A stretch of DNA of 64,000 nt from Lepisosteus oculatus (lineage: Eukaryota; Chordata; Actinopteri; Semionotiformes; Lepisosteidae): positions 22,028,570 to 22,092,569 of the forward strand of contig NC_090707.1 in assembly GCF_040954835.1 (NCBI RefSeq), written 5' to 3'. Under the pieces are notes generated by a model. That model saw nothing but the letters and a program-made list of their open reading frames with translations, searched no databases and was not told the DNA's origin. Position numbers and translations under genes: made by a program. Positions within the stretch are counted from its first letter, which is position 1; every line of letters starts with the position of its first letter. Positions 11,271-22,560 of this stretch are shown piece by piece.

Positions 11271-12990
11271 ACAGTGCCCTGCAAAAGCATGCACCCTCCT
11301 GCAAAGTTCCCACACTTTTTTGCCATCTGCGCACGCAGCCATGACACATTCAAATTGAAATTCATATTTCAGATCTGATTTCTAAAAAAAATATTGAAGT
11401 CTCTTAATTGTTTGCATACTGTAAGAATATAAGAAAGGTCTACAGAAGAGAGGGGGCTAAGTTTAGTAGCTAAGTAAATAAAAAATGTTGACCATCCGTC
11501 CACAGAATTTGGGCCTCAACTGCCTGGCTTGAAAGCGTGTTCCAGGCACTCACTACTCTTTGAGTAAAGAAGAGTTTCTTATTCTCTGTCCAAAATGATG
11601 CCCCCTTAAGTTTCTGATTTTGACCCCGTGTCCATGTTCTACTACTGAATGCTGAACAGTCCTCTAGATAAAACCTATTTACAAATAGATAATTCAAGCC
11701 TTTTGCTATGCTTGAATGCTTTGCCAAATCAATTCAGGTGCAAAAGAAGGGTTTTAAGGCCACATCCAAAAATCAGCGTTAAGATATGGATCTAAAGCAC
11801 AGATAAAAAAAAGGTTACATATCCCTTTGATTACAATGAGGTCCATCGTTTAGAAGAGGAATTTGCATCATACCACCTAAACACAACTTAGATCAGACTG
11901 CCCTACTATACTAACTAGACTAGTAGTAGAAGACTTGTTAGTCATTATTAACAATGCCAATAGAGACTTTAAAAGATATGTAGTGCTTACTAAGAAGATA
12001 TAGGTGTATGGGTGAGTTTCAAGAAAGGAGCTTCACTGAAGAAACTCATCTAAAAATATTTTCGGACATGTAACAAATGAATTTATCTGGTGCACATTTC
12101 CCAGTCAGAAATATCCCAAAAGTGAATCAAAGTGGTAGCCAATACATGGTTGAAACACTGTTGGCAGCAATTAAATTAGTGAGACAGTTTTCACCTTTTC
12201 TTCTTTGCAAATTTGCAGTTCTGTGAAGCTGGTTAGGGATTGTTGCTAGACAACAGTTTTCAAGTATTGGCACTTCATTTTCTATTAGATTCAAGAGAGT
12301 ACAGCACATTGACTTGGCCACTCAAGGATATAATTGTCTTATTCCTAAGCCACCCCAGTGTAGATCTGGCCTGGTACTTTGTATCACTGTCCTGATAAAA
12401 GGTGATTTTTCATCCCAGATTTGGGTCTGATGCAGGATTGTTGAATTTTGCTCTATCTATTTTAGACTTAAAATCGAAAACCTTCCTGGTCCCTGCAGAA
12501 GAGAATTAGCAGCATAATGTAATGTTGTCACCAACAAACTTCATAGTAGTAGGTGTTGACTGGGTGATGCACTGGGTTAGGATTTTTCCAGACGTAAACA
12601 CTAAAAAGTAGATCCATTTTTTTACCAAAAATATCTCTTCTGACCACAAAATCGTGTATGCCACCAGTTTTCTTGTACACTGGTTGCTCTGTTTGGAAGG
12701 ATCTAAAGAGTGTCCAGGTGTTGTGGTACACCTTACCCTTCTTATTAATTGACCTCACTGTATTTAAAGGATATTCAGTGTCATTGAAGTTCTTTCATAC
12801 CCTTCTCCTAACCTTTGCCTTTGGGACCTTGTAGACAAAGGTGTATGTATTCTCATGAGCATTTTGTCGTGACAGCCATCCGGCAGCATCCTTTGGCTAG
12901 TGGTTGCCCTGGGAAACGGTTGCATTTTCACAGGGCTCATGGTTTTCCAGGACCTGTTGCTCTGACCAGATCCCCACTGGTGATCTGTCT
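11271..12990 (-). mobile_element. Degenerate Tc1-like transposon with LINE fragment inside
   Basis: The left end reads ACAGTGCCCTGCAAAAGCAT, a Tc1-type terminus. Read on the minus strand, decayed transposase pieces appear in the right order: a GGSIM-like block near 12500-12540 and EWPSQ near 12290-12330, with stops between. The right boundary (about 12990) is uncertain. A LINE-derived piece at 11413-11735 interrupts it. Confidence 0.5.
11413..11735 (-). mobile_element. LINE-derived 3' fragment (RT C-terminus)
   Basis: The minus strand encodes FSSRTWTRGQNQKLKGASF and then KKLFFTQRVVSAWNTLS, matching the conserved end of CR1/Rex/L2-type reverse transcriptases (FFSQRV-x-W-N-L). It is short and 5'-truncated, and the open frame is not a host gene. 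Confidence 0.6.
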
Positions 12991-13199
12991 TCAATAGCAA
13001 TTATATTATTATTCAGTTCCCTTTCTCGTATTTAATGCTGAGGATTCATTTGATCCCAGTTTCTTCCCAATTGCTGCTTCCATTTTTTACACATTTGTCT
13101 GCTGAATCAGCCTGCATTTCAAACCTGCAATTCGCCCTGTGCAGCAGTTTCAGCCACTCCGCACTCCAGTTTGCACGCCGGTTCTAGGAACCCTGGAAC

Positions 13200-13761
13200 C
13201 AATGTTCCCTTTAATTTTTAATGGGCTGTGTGTGCAAGAATTTCAAGTTGTGCACATTTTTCCCCAGTGACAAAAACTTAGTGCGCACTAAATTTAGTGT
13301 ATGTGAAATTGTAAACCTGAAATTATTTTTTGTTAACATAGAATAAAGTCATTCTCATAGAAGCATAGGGACCTAAAAGACCAGGACAGTGATTCAATGA
13401 GCCCAGTCATAGAGACTGAGTGTCGAGTGAGCATGAGCAGTGAGGTACGAGACTACGAGAGCATAGTTATTGATTATTCCAATTCAATTTAAATTTCAAT
13501 TTCTATATATAGCGCCTTTCACAACAAGGTTGCCCCAAGTAGCAAGATTATCCAGTAGCAATAATAATGCATACAGCCAAGTTGGGACTCTCGCAGCCAG
13601 TCTCATGGTCAATTTAGCATTTTTTATGATAATAATAAAGTTTGCTTTATTATTATCATATTTGGGGGGAATTACATTTTTGGTGCGCAGTTCAATTTCC
13701 TATCTGCGCTGATTTCTTAACCTGTGTGCACACGCACGTGCATAGCTTAGAGGGAACATTG
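13200..13761. mobile_element. Non-autonomous hAT element, 562 bp, with perfect 8-bp target duplication
   Basis: The ends read CAATGTTCCCT inward from both sides (left 13200, right inverted at 13761). The flanks are the identical 8-mer CCTGGAAC (13192-13199 and 13762-13769). No transposase is present. The interior holds an L2/SINE-like fragment (about 13480-13560, with TATAGCGCC) and a perfect short hairpin (13626-13659). Confidence 0.88.
13626..13659. repeat. Perfect 15-bp hairpin
   Basis: ATGATAATAATAAAG, the loop TTTG, then the exact reverse complement. It lies inside the 562-bp hAT element. Confidence 0.9.
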
Positions 13762-14041
13762 CCTGGAACCCTGACCTCCTTATGCTGGCGTCCGGTTCTT
13801 TCCGATGCCAGATGAGCATCTCTCTGTAAGCCTGAGATCCCTGAGGATTCTTTGTTCTCGGGTTCTGATCGGGTTCCTTCTATGCAGCTGTGCTGACCTG
13901 GGGCATCAAGAATGGGTTCTTTTTTCACCCATTCCTTGCTGACCTCTCCCCTGGTTGATCCAAAGAACATCTGGGTTCTTGACTCAGTTAATACCTGGGC
14001 ACTTCCGTCTGAGTAAGATTCCTGGGAGACCGAGCTGACAG

Positions 14042-14579
14042 TGTAACAGGAGCCAGTCCTGACTCCCGTGAAAAACATAGTTTAGGACCCTGAGCAGACA
14101 GTATAATCCGGAAGTAACTGGAGACGGGCTACAGGGAAAACATGGTGAGTAATGGAAGGGATGGAGGACAGGGGGCGGTGCCGACAGTGATCCAGGTGCA
14201 TGGGGGGAGCGTAGGCAAACAAGTCCAAATAAGGGAAGTCCAAACGGGAAACTAGGGCACAGTCCAGGATCCAAGTGCTGGGATAAGGGACAGAAACAGG
14301 AAAAAGGAAATTAAAAACAGAGTGCAAGGCCAGGTGCTCCAAGCCCCGGACTCAGCTTGGTCAGGATGCAGATTGGAAGCCAATGCCTTCAAGCCGCGGA
14401 CATAGGGCTACTTGATGCCAGGTGTGTCCATACTCCAATGCAGAGCCCTGAGCTTCAGATCCATGAGGTTTAAATAATATGGTGGAATAATTATAATATG
14501 GTGGAACAAGAGAATGAAACAAAAACACAAAAAGGGTCAGGTCAGAGCACCCCCTACAGAAGGGATGACGATCGTGACA
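14042..14579 (-). mobile_element. Solo-LTR-like element, 538 bp, 5-bp target duplication
   Basis: On the minus strand it runs from TGTCACGATCGTCATCCC to GGCTCCTGTTACA, with the exact 5-bp flank GACAG on both sides (14037-14041 and 14580-14584). TG...CA ends plus a 5-bp duplication indicate an LTR. It shares long blocks with 27424-27993 (GGGCTTGGAGCA, GTGCACCTGGATCAC, TTCCGGATTATAC). Confidence 0.7.
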
Positions 14580-15171
14580 GACAGTGCATTCCTGGCCTGG
14601 TGTCAGAGGAGACCCCTTACTAGGGTGTGCTCCTTGTATCACCAGCTCCTGGGCCCTTCAACCGGATCACCTAGGCGGGGTTTCTTGCCCCACTATTCAG
14701 TGAGACCCCTTGTCTCAGGGGGGGCTCTTGGAGAATAGCTCAGCAGTGGTCCCTGGTGGCCGTTCCTTTGTTCAGCACTTCAACCTTCAAGCTTGCCTTC
14801 AACCTGCACCCCTGGCTACTCCTGATGGCTACCCTTTAAAACCTGTTTGGTTCCCTGTTTTGGGAGGCTCACTATTCAGTTCCTTCCCGTACCCAAGATT
14901 CCCTTATGCCAACCAAAGGGCTGTGTTTAGCTGTGTTTATAGACCTGCCACTATGTCAAGTCAACCTTTGTCTCTTTTGGCCAGGGATGCAGTTAGCCAG
15001 CTTCTCTTTTCCATTACTGCAGTGGTTCTCAAACGTTTTGGACCAAGTACCACCCCTAATCCAACCAAAGCATCCAAGTACCACCTACAAGTCATCATCT
15101 CATAGGAACCCCAGACATTCTCAATGACCAACATGAGCGCGCGTACACACACACTCACACATACATATAAT

Positions 15172-15250
15172 AAATATTATAATAATAAACTTTATTTGAT
15201 ATAGCGCCTTTAAAGGTGGCTTCTCAAAGTGTTTTACAGAAAAAAAACAT
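15172..15250 (-). repeat. L2-like LINE/SINE 3' tail nested in the hAT element
   Basis: On the minus strand it reads CACTTTGAGAAGCCACCTTT, then AAGGCGCTATAT and an (ATT)n end. The same tail ends the L2 copy at 7582, so a short retroposed 3' end landed inside the hAT element. Confidence 0.75.
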
Positions 15251-15371
15251 TAACAACAACTAATTAAAAAGCACCATTTCAGTGAGAGGAGTAAGCCTGT
15301 TTAGTCGAACAAAGCAGATGTGAATTAATTTTTCGAGCCTTGATACAATTCACAACAGAGTCTAACAGATT

Positions 15372-15890
15372 TTAAATTGTCAAGCATTTTCTTGACAGCA
15401 AAGGTCTCGTGGTGGATGTTGCAATGCGTTCATTAATTTCTGGAGCAACCTCTCTAATTCGTGCAACTACACCGTTATGTTGACTTGTCATTGCTCTAGC
15501 ACCATCTGTGCAAACTCCGACACATTTTATCCAGTCGATGCCATTCTCTTCGATAAAATCATTCAGAAGCTGAAATATGTGCTCTCCTGTAGTTCCTGTT
15601 GGTAGTGGTTTACAGAACAGAAAGTCCTCAGGGGACGTACCCTCAAACTCGTTTCTAACGTAAACGAGCAAATTGGCCAAATCGACTACAGACTCATCTA
15701 ATTGCAGTGAAAAACATCTGCTCATCTTAACGCGATCTATCAGTGTACTTTTGATATAATCCTTCGTTTCAATAATTCTATGAATGACTGTGTCTTTCAG
15801 GGGGAGGGGGGCAGCAGGTCGAGCTGTTTAGCAGCTTTTTCTCCACACATAATACGTGTCAGCTCTTTTGCCAACGGTAAATAAGGTTCT
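15372..15890 (-). pseudogene. hAT (Charlie/ZBED-like) transposase fragment
   Basis: An open stretch of 117 codons (15725-15372) contains CFSLQLDESVVDLANLLVYV, then TTGEHIFQLLNDF and GVCTDGARAMTSQHNGVVAR, the conserved block around the first catalytic residues of Charlie-type transposases (also seen in host ZBED5-like genes). Related codons continue upstream to about 15890 (CGEKAAKQL) behind a frameshift. The zinc-finger N-terminus and the C-terminal dimerisation region are missing. It is a dead transposon gene, not a host gene. Confidence 0.85.
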
Positions 15891-16474
15891 TCAAAAATAG
15901 TGTGGCTTACTTGCTTTAGCAATCCGCAAGCTTGCATTTTTCTGCGTTTCCGTTTTTATTTCCGTATTTATTTAAAGTTTTTATTTCATGCGCATGGGAG
16001 TGAAACACAGAGACGCTCTGTGTATTTTTCTCAAATTAACTTTGAACAGTTCTTAAATATTTTCTGTTATCTATCACGCTTTCCTGTGCTCACACGATTA
16101 CCAGTGTTTGTAGCACGTATTTCTATGCATTCCTGTGTTTACAACGTTGGCATTGTTCCAAAATCACACACATTCTCCTTCCTCCCTATTTGCTGGAGAT
16201 ACAGTAGCTTTTTTAAATACAATTGGTCACTTGCATCCGTAGCATGCATTCCTATAGAGTGGTATAGAATTACAGAGTATCTCTTGTGTCCACTGAAGTA
16301 TTAGCGCCCACTGTATCGTAGTACGTAGGCTGCGTATTCGACACGGATTAAAATACAAAATATGAAAACCTGTCCAGATTTTTCAGCGCACACAACATTT
16401 GGCGTACCACCTGGCGGCACTCCGCGTACCACTGCCGGTACGCGTACCACAGTTTGAGAACCACTGCATTACTG

Positions 16475-19400
16475 AATCAATTCTGTTTTCACCTCCTTTC
16501 CCTTTTCACTCTCCTTCCATCCCAGAGTGCTCATGCCCCAGTCATTGAGGTCTCTTCATATGTTCCACTCTCCAGTCTCTTGCTCTTGGGTTCTGATAAA
16601 TCATCACCCACATGGCTGTATCTGTCAGCATGTTTTTTTCTCATGCACAACACTGTTATGGCAGGTAGACAGAGGCCATTTGAATACTTTTGCAAGGGAC
16701 ATATCAAGGTCTTATAGTTAAAATAACCTTTTTGTGAAAGTTAAGTATTACTGCTCCATACAAAAAAAATTAAGCACGTGCTACAGTAAATCTCACATTT
16801 ACACATCTTGGTGCCTGCTCATTCAATTTCTGTAAAGCTCTGCTGCAAGTAATCTTTCCAAATGAAAGGCTCACAAATCTGTTCATGGCTTCATACATGT
16901 CTACTCAGAACCATGCAACCTACACTTATTGCTTTCAGCTGTTTGGCCTGGAGGAGAATTGCAACCTATTTGTTTTTTCTTCCTTTCCATATTTTCCATT
17001 TCTATCTGATGTAGGGTTACAGGCAGCAGCACCAGAAATGATACGATAAATGCTTTGTCGCAATAACATCTTACTCAGTGTTCTGTAATTATCACTGTGT
17101 ACTGTATAAAAAAACATGTACTTAAGAAGCCTTCAATGACTACTACTCTAGTAGGGCTGAGCTGGGCAATGCTAGTATATATGAGAGAGGTGTTACTGCA
17201 ACTGCACCTCATTAAACAATGGTTTTACATCAACTGGAGATGTATTCAGTACATTAGAAGATAATTAGGCATGTAATAAATTAATATATTTAAACCTGGA
17301 TTTGTCTTGATAGTCTCACTTAGTAAACATATGAAAACATGCATTGCAAAACTTGATTCTTTCTTCTGAAGTATTCAGCTTCATCAGTCTTTTATCATTT
17401 CAATTGGACATTCTTCAACGTGAGTGCTATATGCAGAGGCTTCCCTGGATTGCTGTGAGAATTTTAAACCCCCTGTGTGCAGTCTGGATTGGTAGACTGT
17501 ATTTTGAACAGATGTGACAGGGTACTTAGGCTAGAACAAAAAAATGAGGTTTTTCTCCAAAGGGATGCATGTCCAGTGTATTTTCATTTTCAGAAAGCTT
17601 TATAAAAAAAGAAAAGAAAATTCCTGTGGTGACATACAAGATTCCAAAAACCAAATATTTGGCAAAACATATTTTATACAGTATGTTATTTGATGAAATA
17701 TGGAAAGAGCAATATTACAAATTCAGTTCACAAGTGCTCCAGAAAGGCCTTTGAAAAAAAAAAAACATAAAAGTTTGGATTTACGTACAAATGAACTTAA
17801 AAAATGAAATCTTTCAGATACAACGTATAATAATACGCATTCTGAATTATGCAATTCACTTATATGATGTTCACTCAACAGACATATATATATATAATGT
17901 GAATATTTAACACTGTTGTTATTATTCATCTGAAAATAAAGACTGGCATGTGGAGACCTTTCAGAAACTTTCCATCTTGAAGATGTAGGAATGAGTCAGT
18001 GCCCTGCTTATTCTGCAACTGCCAAAGCATTCAGCTAATAAGGCATCATAAAATTTTACAGAAGTCAATGCTAACTAACCTGGGGCTTGAAACTCAGGGT
18101 TGACATGGATACGAGACACAACAATGTCCTTACCAAATTTCTTAACAATCTTAATTTCTACCAGCTGGTTTGCAAAAAAATATATAAAAAAGCTCATTAA
18201 TGAGAGAGGTTAGTGTTTATAAAAGAGGATCAGAGCAATTTTTGTTTGCATAAAAATGTTCTGATAACTAAACACAATAATGGAAAAGGAAATTTAGAAG
18301 TCAATTCTTTGTTTAAAAAATCTATAAACTTACGGTATATGACAATGTTAATCGTTTATCGATATGCAATTTTTCATCTTTTAAATTATTTTCTCTGTTA
18401 TTTTAACCATACAAAGTTAATACAAATCATGTAAGACAAAGCATGTTAAGTAATTTACCTGCACTTAGTTTTTTACTTTTGTGTTGTTTAATCCATTTGT
18501 ATTTTAACAATAGTGAACTATACTACAGTAAATAGTAATGTATAACTTTTATATTTATCACTAAAATTAAGAAAATCTATTATAATATAATATGATATAA
18601 TGTATACATCTATAATTCTTTTAAAGGGCACTAAAAATAACATTGGCTCCAACCCTTTAAATCACTTTGATGAACTTTAAAACATATCTATCTATATGGG
18701 CCTCAAAAACAGTACCCTCAGTAAACCAGTTTGTAATATTTAAGTAAGTACCACTGGAAAGTCTGTTGGTGGCTTAATCTAGTTTAATGCATTATTCACA
18801 CCTTTCACATGTTAAGTATGAGATGTGGTAGCCTGTCTAACTCTTGAACTCTCGAGTCTCTCTCCCTGTGGTGGTAGGGTTAAAAGAGCTAATAAATGTT
18901 GAATTTTAAAAGGCTCTGTAGGTAGCACATAGAATATGGTGCTTTAGCATGAGGTCATGTTTAAATGCTGCTTTGGGATTTAGACACTTAGTACCCACTT
19001 AGTCACAACAGTAGGATACATTTCAGTCCACTTGCTGTAGCCTCTCTGTTTAGCCATGTATGGAAATGTCTATCACTTTATCCTGTATTGGCATATTCAT
19101 ACCTGTCCTGTATTGTAAGAAAACATCTAGTGTCACCATTGTGCTGGAGAAAAAAACACAAAATATCAATACATTCTGATGAGATCAGTTTTTTTTTTCC
19201 TAGCAATCTGACAAGGATTTAGAGAAAAGGCTTCATAAAGCCACACTTCAATTTTTCATATCTGGGTGTCAGGCAGTTAATGTGTGGTTTTCTTTAAAGA
19301 GAAAATACCAAGCTTTTTACTTAGGGAATGGAATAGTTGGCATAGACATTGTATAAACACATTTCTTTCAAATCCGTCTTTGCTGCAGTTGGATAGATTT

Positions 19401-22290
19401 TCATAGAATCGTATTCCAAATATTTAGCTGAAAATATGTGCACTTCTGTTTCAGTTTTCATTTCCTGCCCCACCCTGTACCATGCATTTGCAATATGTCC
19501 ATGTTCTTGTGTGTGTGTCCAGCTAAACATTTCCTTGTGGCACCGAATTGAAATCAAATTCAGATTTTCTGCAAGAAAATGAATGTTGTCCCACAAAAGG
19601 GAAGCAAAAGAAAAGTAATTCTTAACCACAAAAATAGACTCCCAAATTCATTATACATTAAATTCATAAGCATAATCATAATGTCTTAATTTAGTGCCTT
19701 GAGCAATTAAATTTGAATTAAATAACTACTAATTTCACTTTGAAAATGAAAGAATTGATTAGTTGTTATTGTCTTTAATATTACAAAATGCCTCAAAGAT
19801 AAACACATACAACAAGAATGACTATTTTTTTACTCTATCTGAAATTTTTTGGAATCCTCCCAAATATTCTATGAGACATGCCTGGTGACAACATCTCTTT
19901 TTAAGCTGACCTTTGAAGAAAAAAAGCACTATAATTTTCTTTTGCAACAATTTCAGTTCTCTAGTGAGTCAGCTGATCATATATAAAGACATGACCCTTA
20001 CTAATTCTCATAACGTATGTATTAAAGGCCCTGTAGAGAAGACTAAGATTCTTTCTTTTTTACTTGTAGTGAAAATCAGACATACTGTATCAGTATGCAA
20101 CATGCAATGTAAAAAAATACACATACGTAGATTATACACACTAGACTATATTTCATGTTAGATAATTCCTAGAATCTATCAAAAACCAACAGGATTATTC
20201 CATGGGATACTGAGCTCAACACAATGATTTCAACATAAAAGCAACAGCAATTCAACATAAAATGACATTAATATAAGTAAATTACAAAGAAGTTTCCATG
20301 GAAAGCTGTGTTTATTGTTTAGAACACTAAATATTGTCAAGATAGTGTTATTTTTTCCTTGGGGATTTTAGTAATTGCAGTAATTTATAATTACAGTGCT
20401 GTGACAATAGCATTTACTTACAATTGATGGCTGATTAAAATAAATGAGAAAAACTTTAAGCTTTTCATGATGTTAACATGGGAAGGCATGGCCTTTACAC
20501 CACACACAGTGAAATCATTTATTGTGGGACCATAACTCAGAATACAGTCCCAAAAGAAAATGTTTCATAACTGCAGTGTTGACATGGACTGTTACAGCCC
20601 GCTGACCATATTGATTTTCCCTCCAAAGCTCAGCTCAGATGTGCAGAGAGGGGAACCTCATGGGAGAAGGAGTGGAGTTGATGTTACATTACGTAAAGGC
20701 TGCGAGCAATATGATCTGTTTGTAAGCACTCACTAGGGCTAATAATGCCTTAGACAAATTGACTTACTCAGACCTAGAGTAGAATTTGGGGTCATGACCT
20801 CACCATAAAGGATTACAAAAGTCATCTGCAGAGAATTGGATGTCACAATCGAAGATATCTGATTCAGATTTTCTAATATTAGAGCTGCGCATAAAGAAAA
20901 GTCCATCGTATCAGTTACCCATTTTTAAGAGAAGATTTAGAGTACAAACAGCCTGTAAACGATCCTTTTTTAACAAGAAATCTAATTGGACGAATTTAAT
21001 TGTGTGAATGTGCAAGGACCTTTGAAATGTTTTTCTTTATTTCACAGTTCTTTTAACTTCTTTTCTCTCATGCTTTATTGTCTCTCACTTGTTCCCTGCT
21101 TTATTATAAGGCTCCATGGGATTTTGTAAGGATCTCACTTTACAGATTTTAGTATTCTATACTAATCATTTGTGTAATAATGGATTGTGAACTTGTTTTT
21201 ACCATCAACCACAAAGATGTTAAAAAGAATTCTGAATTGTCATCCCTATAAAGGTTTCTATGTAGTTCTTCTGAATGTCCGAAGATTTATGCTTTCAGAT
21301 GTTTTTCTTATTTGCTTTCATATTTTTTTTCCCTGGAAAAGCAAAATATACCCTTTGCGGGGACAGTTTCTACTGCAAGAGGAACAGGCATCAAAAGGGA
21401 TAAAAGATTTATGTACTTGTTGGATGTTCTCATGGGCTACGCATTGAAAAGCAAGCGAATGAAATGTTTTGTTGTTTGCCCATAGAGATGTTGGCAAAAT
21501 CAAACTTTATTATTTTTAAATGTCATCTTTAATGTGGGATAGGAAGACAATACTGGGCATGGAAAATTTACCCACAGAGGTTTTATTGACATTTTCAATA
21601 CTCTCTCTAAATAAGCTTTTACCATATTAGTGTTCTGAGGTCTTGCAGAGTTATTTAAATTGAAAGGGAATAAAGTATCAGCAGACCCGTTCAGTACTGT
21701 AGCCCCAGTAGGAAGAAGAGGGTTTAAGGCTGCTTTCAAAAATGCTCTCTCTTTCATCAGTATGAGTGGTGAAACTCAGCAGGGATTCTATTTGTGGAGA
21801 AACACATGGCATCGAAATGTTTTCAACAGCAAATCCAGTTTTTACAAGGAAACCTCTGAAAGACTTCTCTGTGATTTTGCTATATAACACATTACTGTAT
21901 CACACTTTGCACCAACCACCACTATCACCAAATGCCCTCTAAATCTTCTATCACTCTGTGGTCGAATGAATGTAAGGAAACCTAAACACAGGTTCCGGGA
22001 TGACTTTTGCATTCCATAATATAGATTGGCCTGGTGCACTTCATTCAGTAAGGCAGCATCATAAAGACTGAACCTTCTATTTTAAACATGGATGGAGAGT
22101 TTCCTCTTTTTTCCATATTACCCCCTTATTAACTCTGTTTTGATAGTAAATTATCCAGCTTTCGAAAAACCATTCTCAAAAGTGTGCTGGGCCAGATCCA
22201 GAAGTAAAATAAAAAGATACTAAAGTACAAGCATTATCTTATATATTTTGAAGGCATAAATGTGTAACCAGCTATTATGCAGGATATATC
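16475..22290. other. Intergenic sequence; one exon-like segment
   Basis: Apart from the 85-bp segment at 18080-18164, no genes or clear mobile elements were recognised in this AT-rich stretch. Confidence 0.4.
18080..18164 (-). CDS. Unidentified exon-like segment, 85 bp
   Basis: On the minus strand a T-rich tract and CAG acceptor precede 18164, and CAG|GTTAGT at 18080 is a good donor. One frame is open for 28 codons and reads LVEIKIVKKFGKDIVVSRIH, then VNPEFQAP. The composition looks protein-like, and the segment stands out from the AT-rich surroundings. It would start in phase 0 and end in phase 1. No neighbouring exons were recognised and I cannot name the family. It could be one exon of a gene with long introns, or a decayed copy. 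Confidence 0.3.
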
Positions 22291-22292
22291 TT

Positions 22293-22560
22293 GACTGGCT
22301 GGCGCCACAGTGGGACAGGGATAACATTGCTGTCTCGCAGAGCTGGGGCCCTGTGTTCAATTCCTGGGGTGCTATCAGTGCAGAATTTTTATGCTCATCC
22401 TGTGTTCATGTTGGTTTCCTCCAGGTTCTCTGGTTTCCTCACATAGTCCAAAGACATGCCAGTAGGTTAATTGGCTTCTGGGAAAATTGGCTATGGTGTG
22501 AGTGTGCGTGTTTGTGTCTATGTGTGCTCTGCGATGGATTTGTGAAACAGCACACAGGTA
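22293..22560 (+). mobile_element. tRNA-derived SINE copy
   Basis: GCGCCACAGTGGGACAGGG (A-box-like) and GTGTTCAATTCCTGG (B-box-like) are followed by GGTTTCCTCCAGGTTCTC, GTCCAAAGACATGCCAGTAG and a GT-rich run. The order matches the other copies in the window. Confidence 0.7.

Larger units (their letters stand above)
15020..16466 (-). mobile_element. hAT-Charlie-type transposon, 1.45 kb, with broken transposase
   Basis: The ends are perfect 15-bp inverted repeats CAGTGGTTCTCAAAC, the hAT-Charlie terminus, and the flanks are an exact 8-bp target duplication CATTACTG (15012-15019 and 16467-16474). Inside is a minus-strand transposase remnant of the ZBED/Charlie group. At 1.45 kb it is shorter than full elements, so it is internally deleted. 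An L2-like 3' tail is nested in it at about 15172-15250. Confidence 0.92.

Noticed and set aside
14710-15105. 131-codon open frame left of the hAT element
   Set aside because: No domain, no splice context, and it runs into the hAT terminal repeat.
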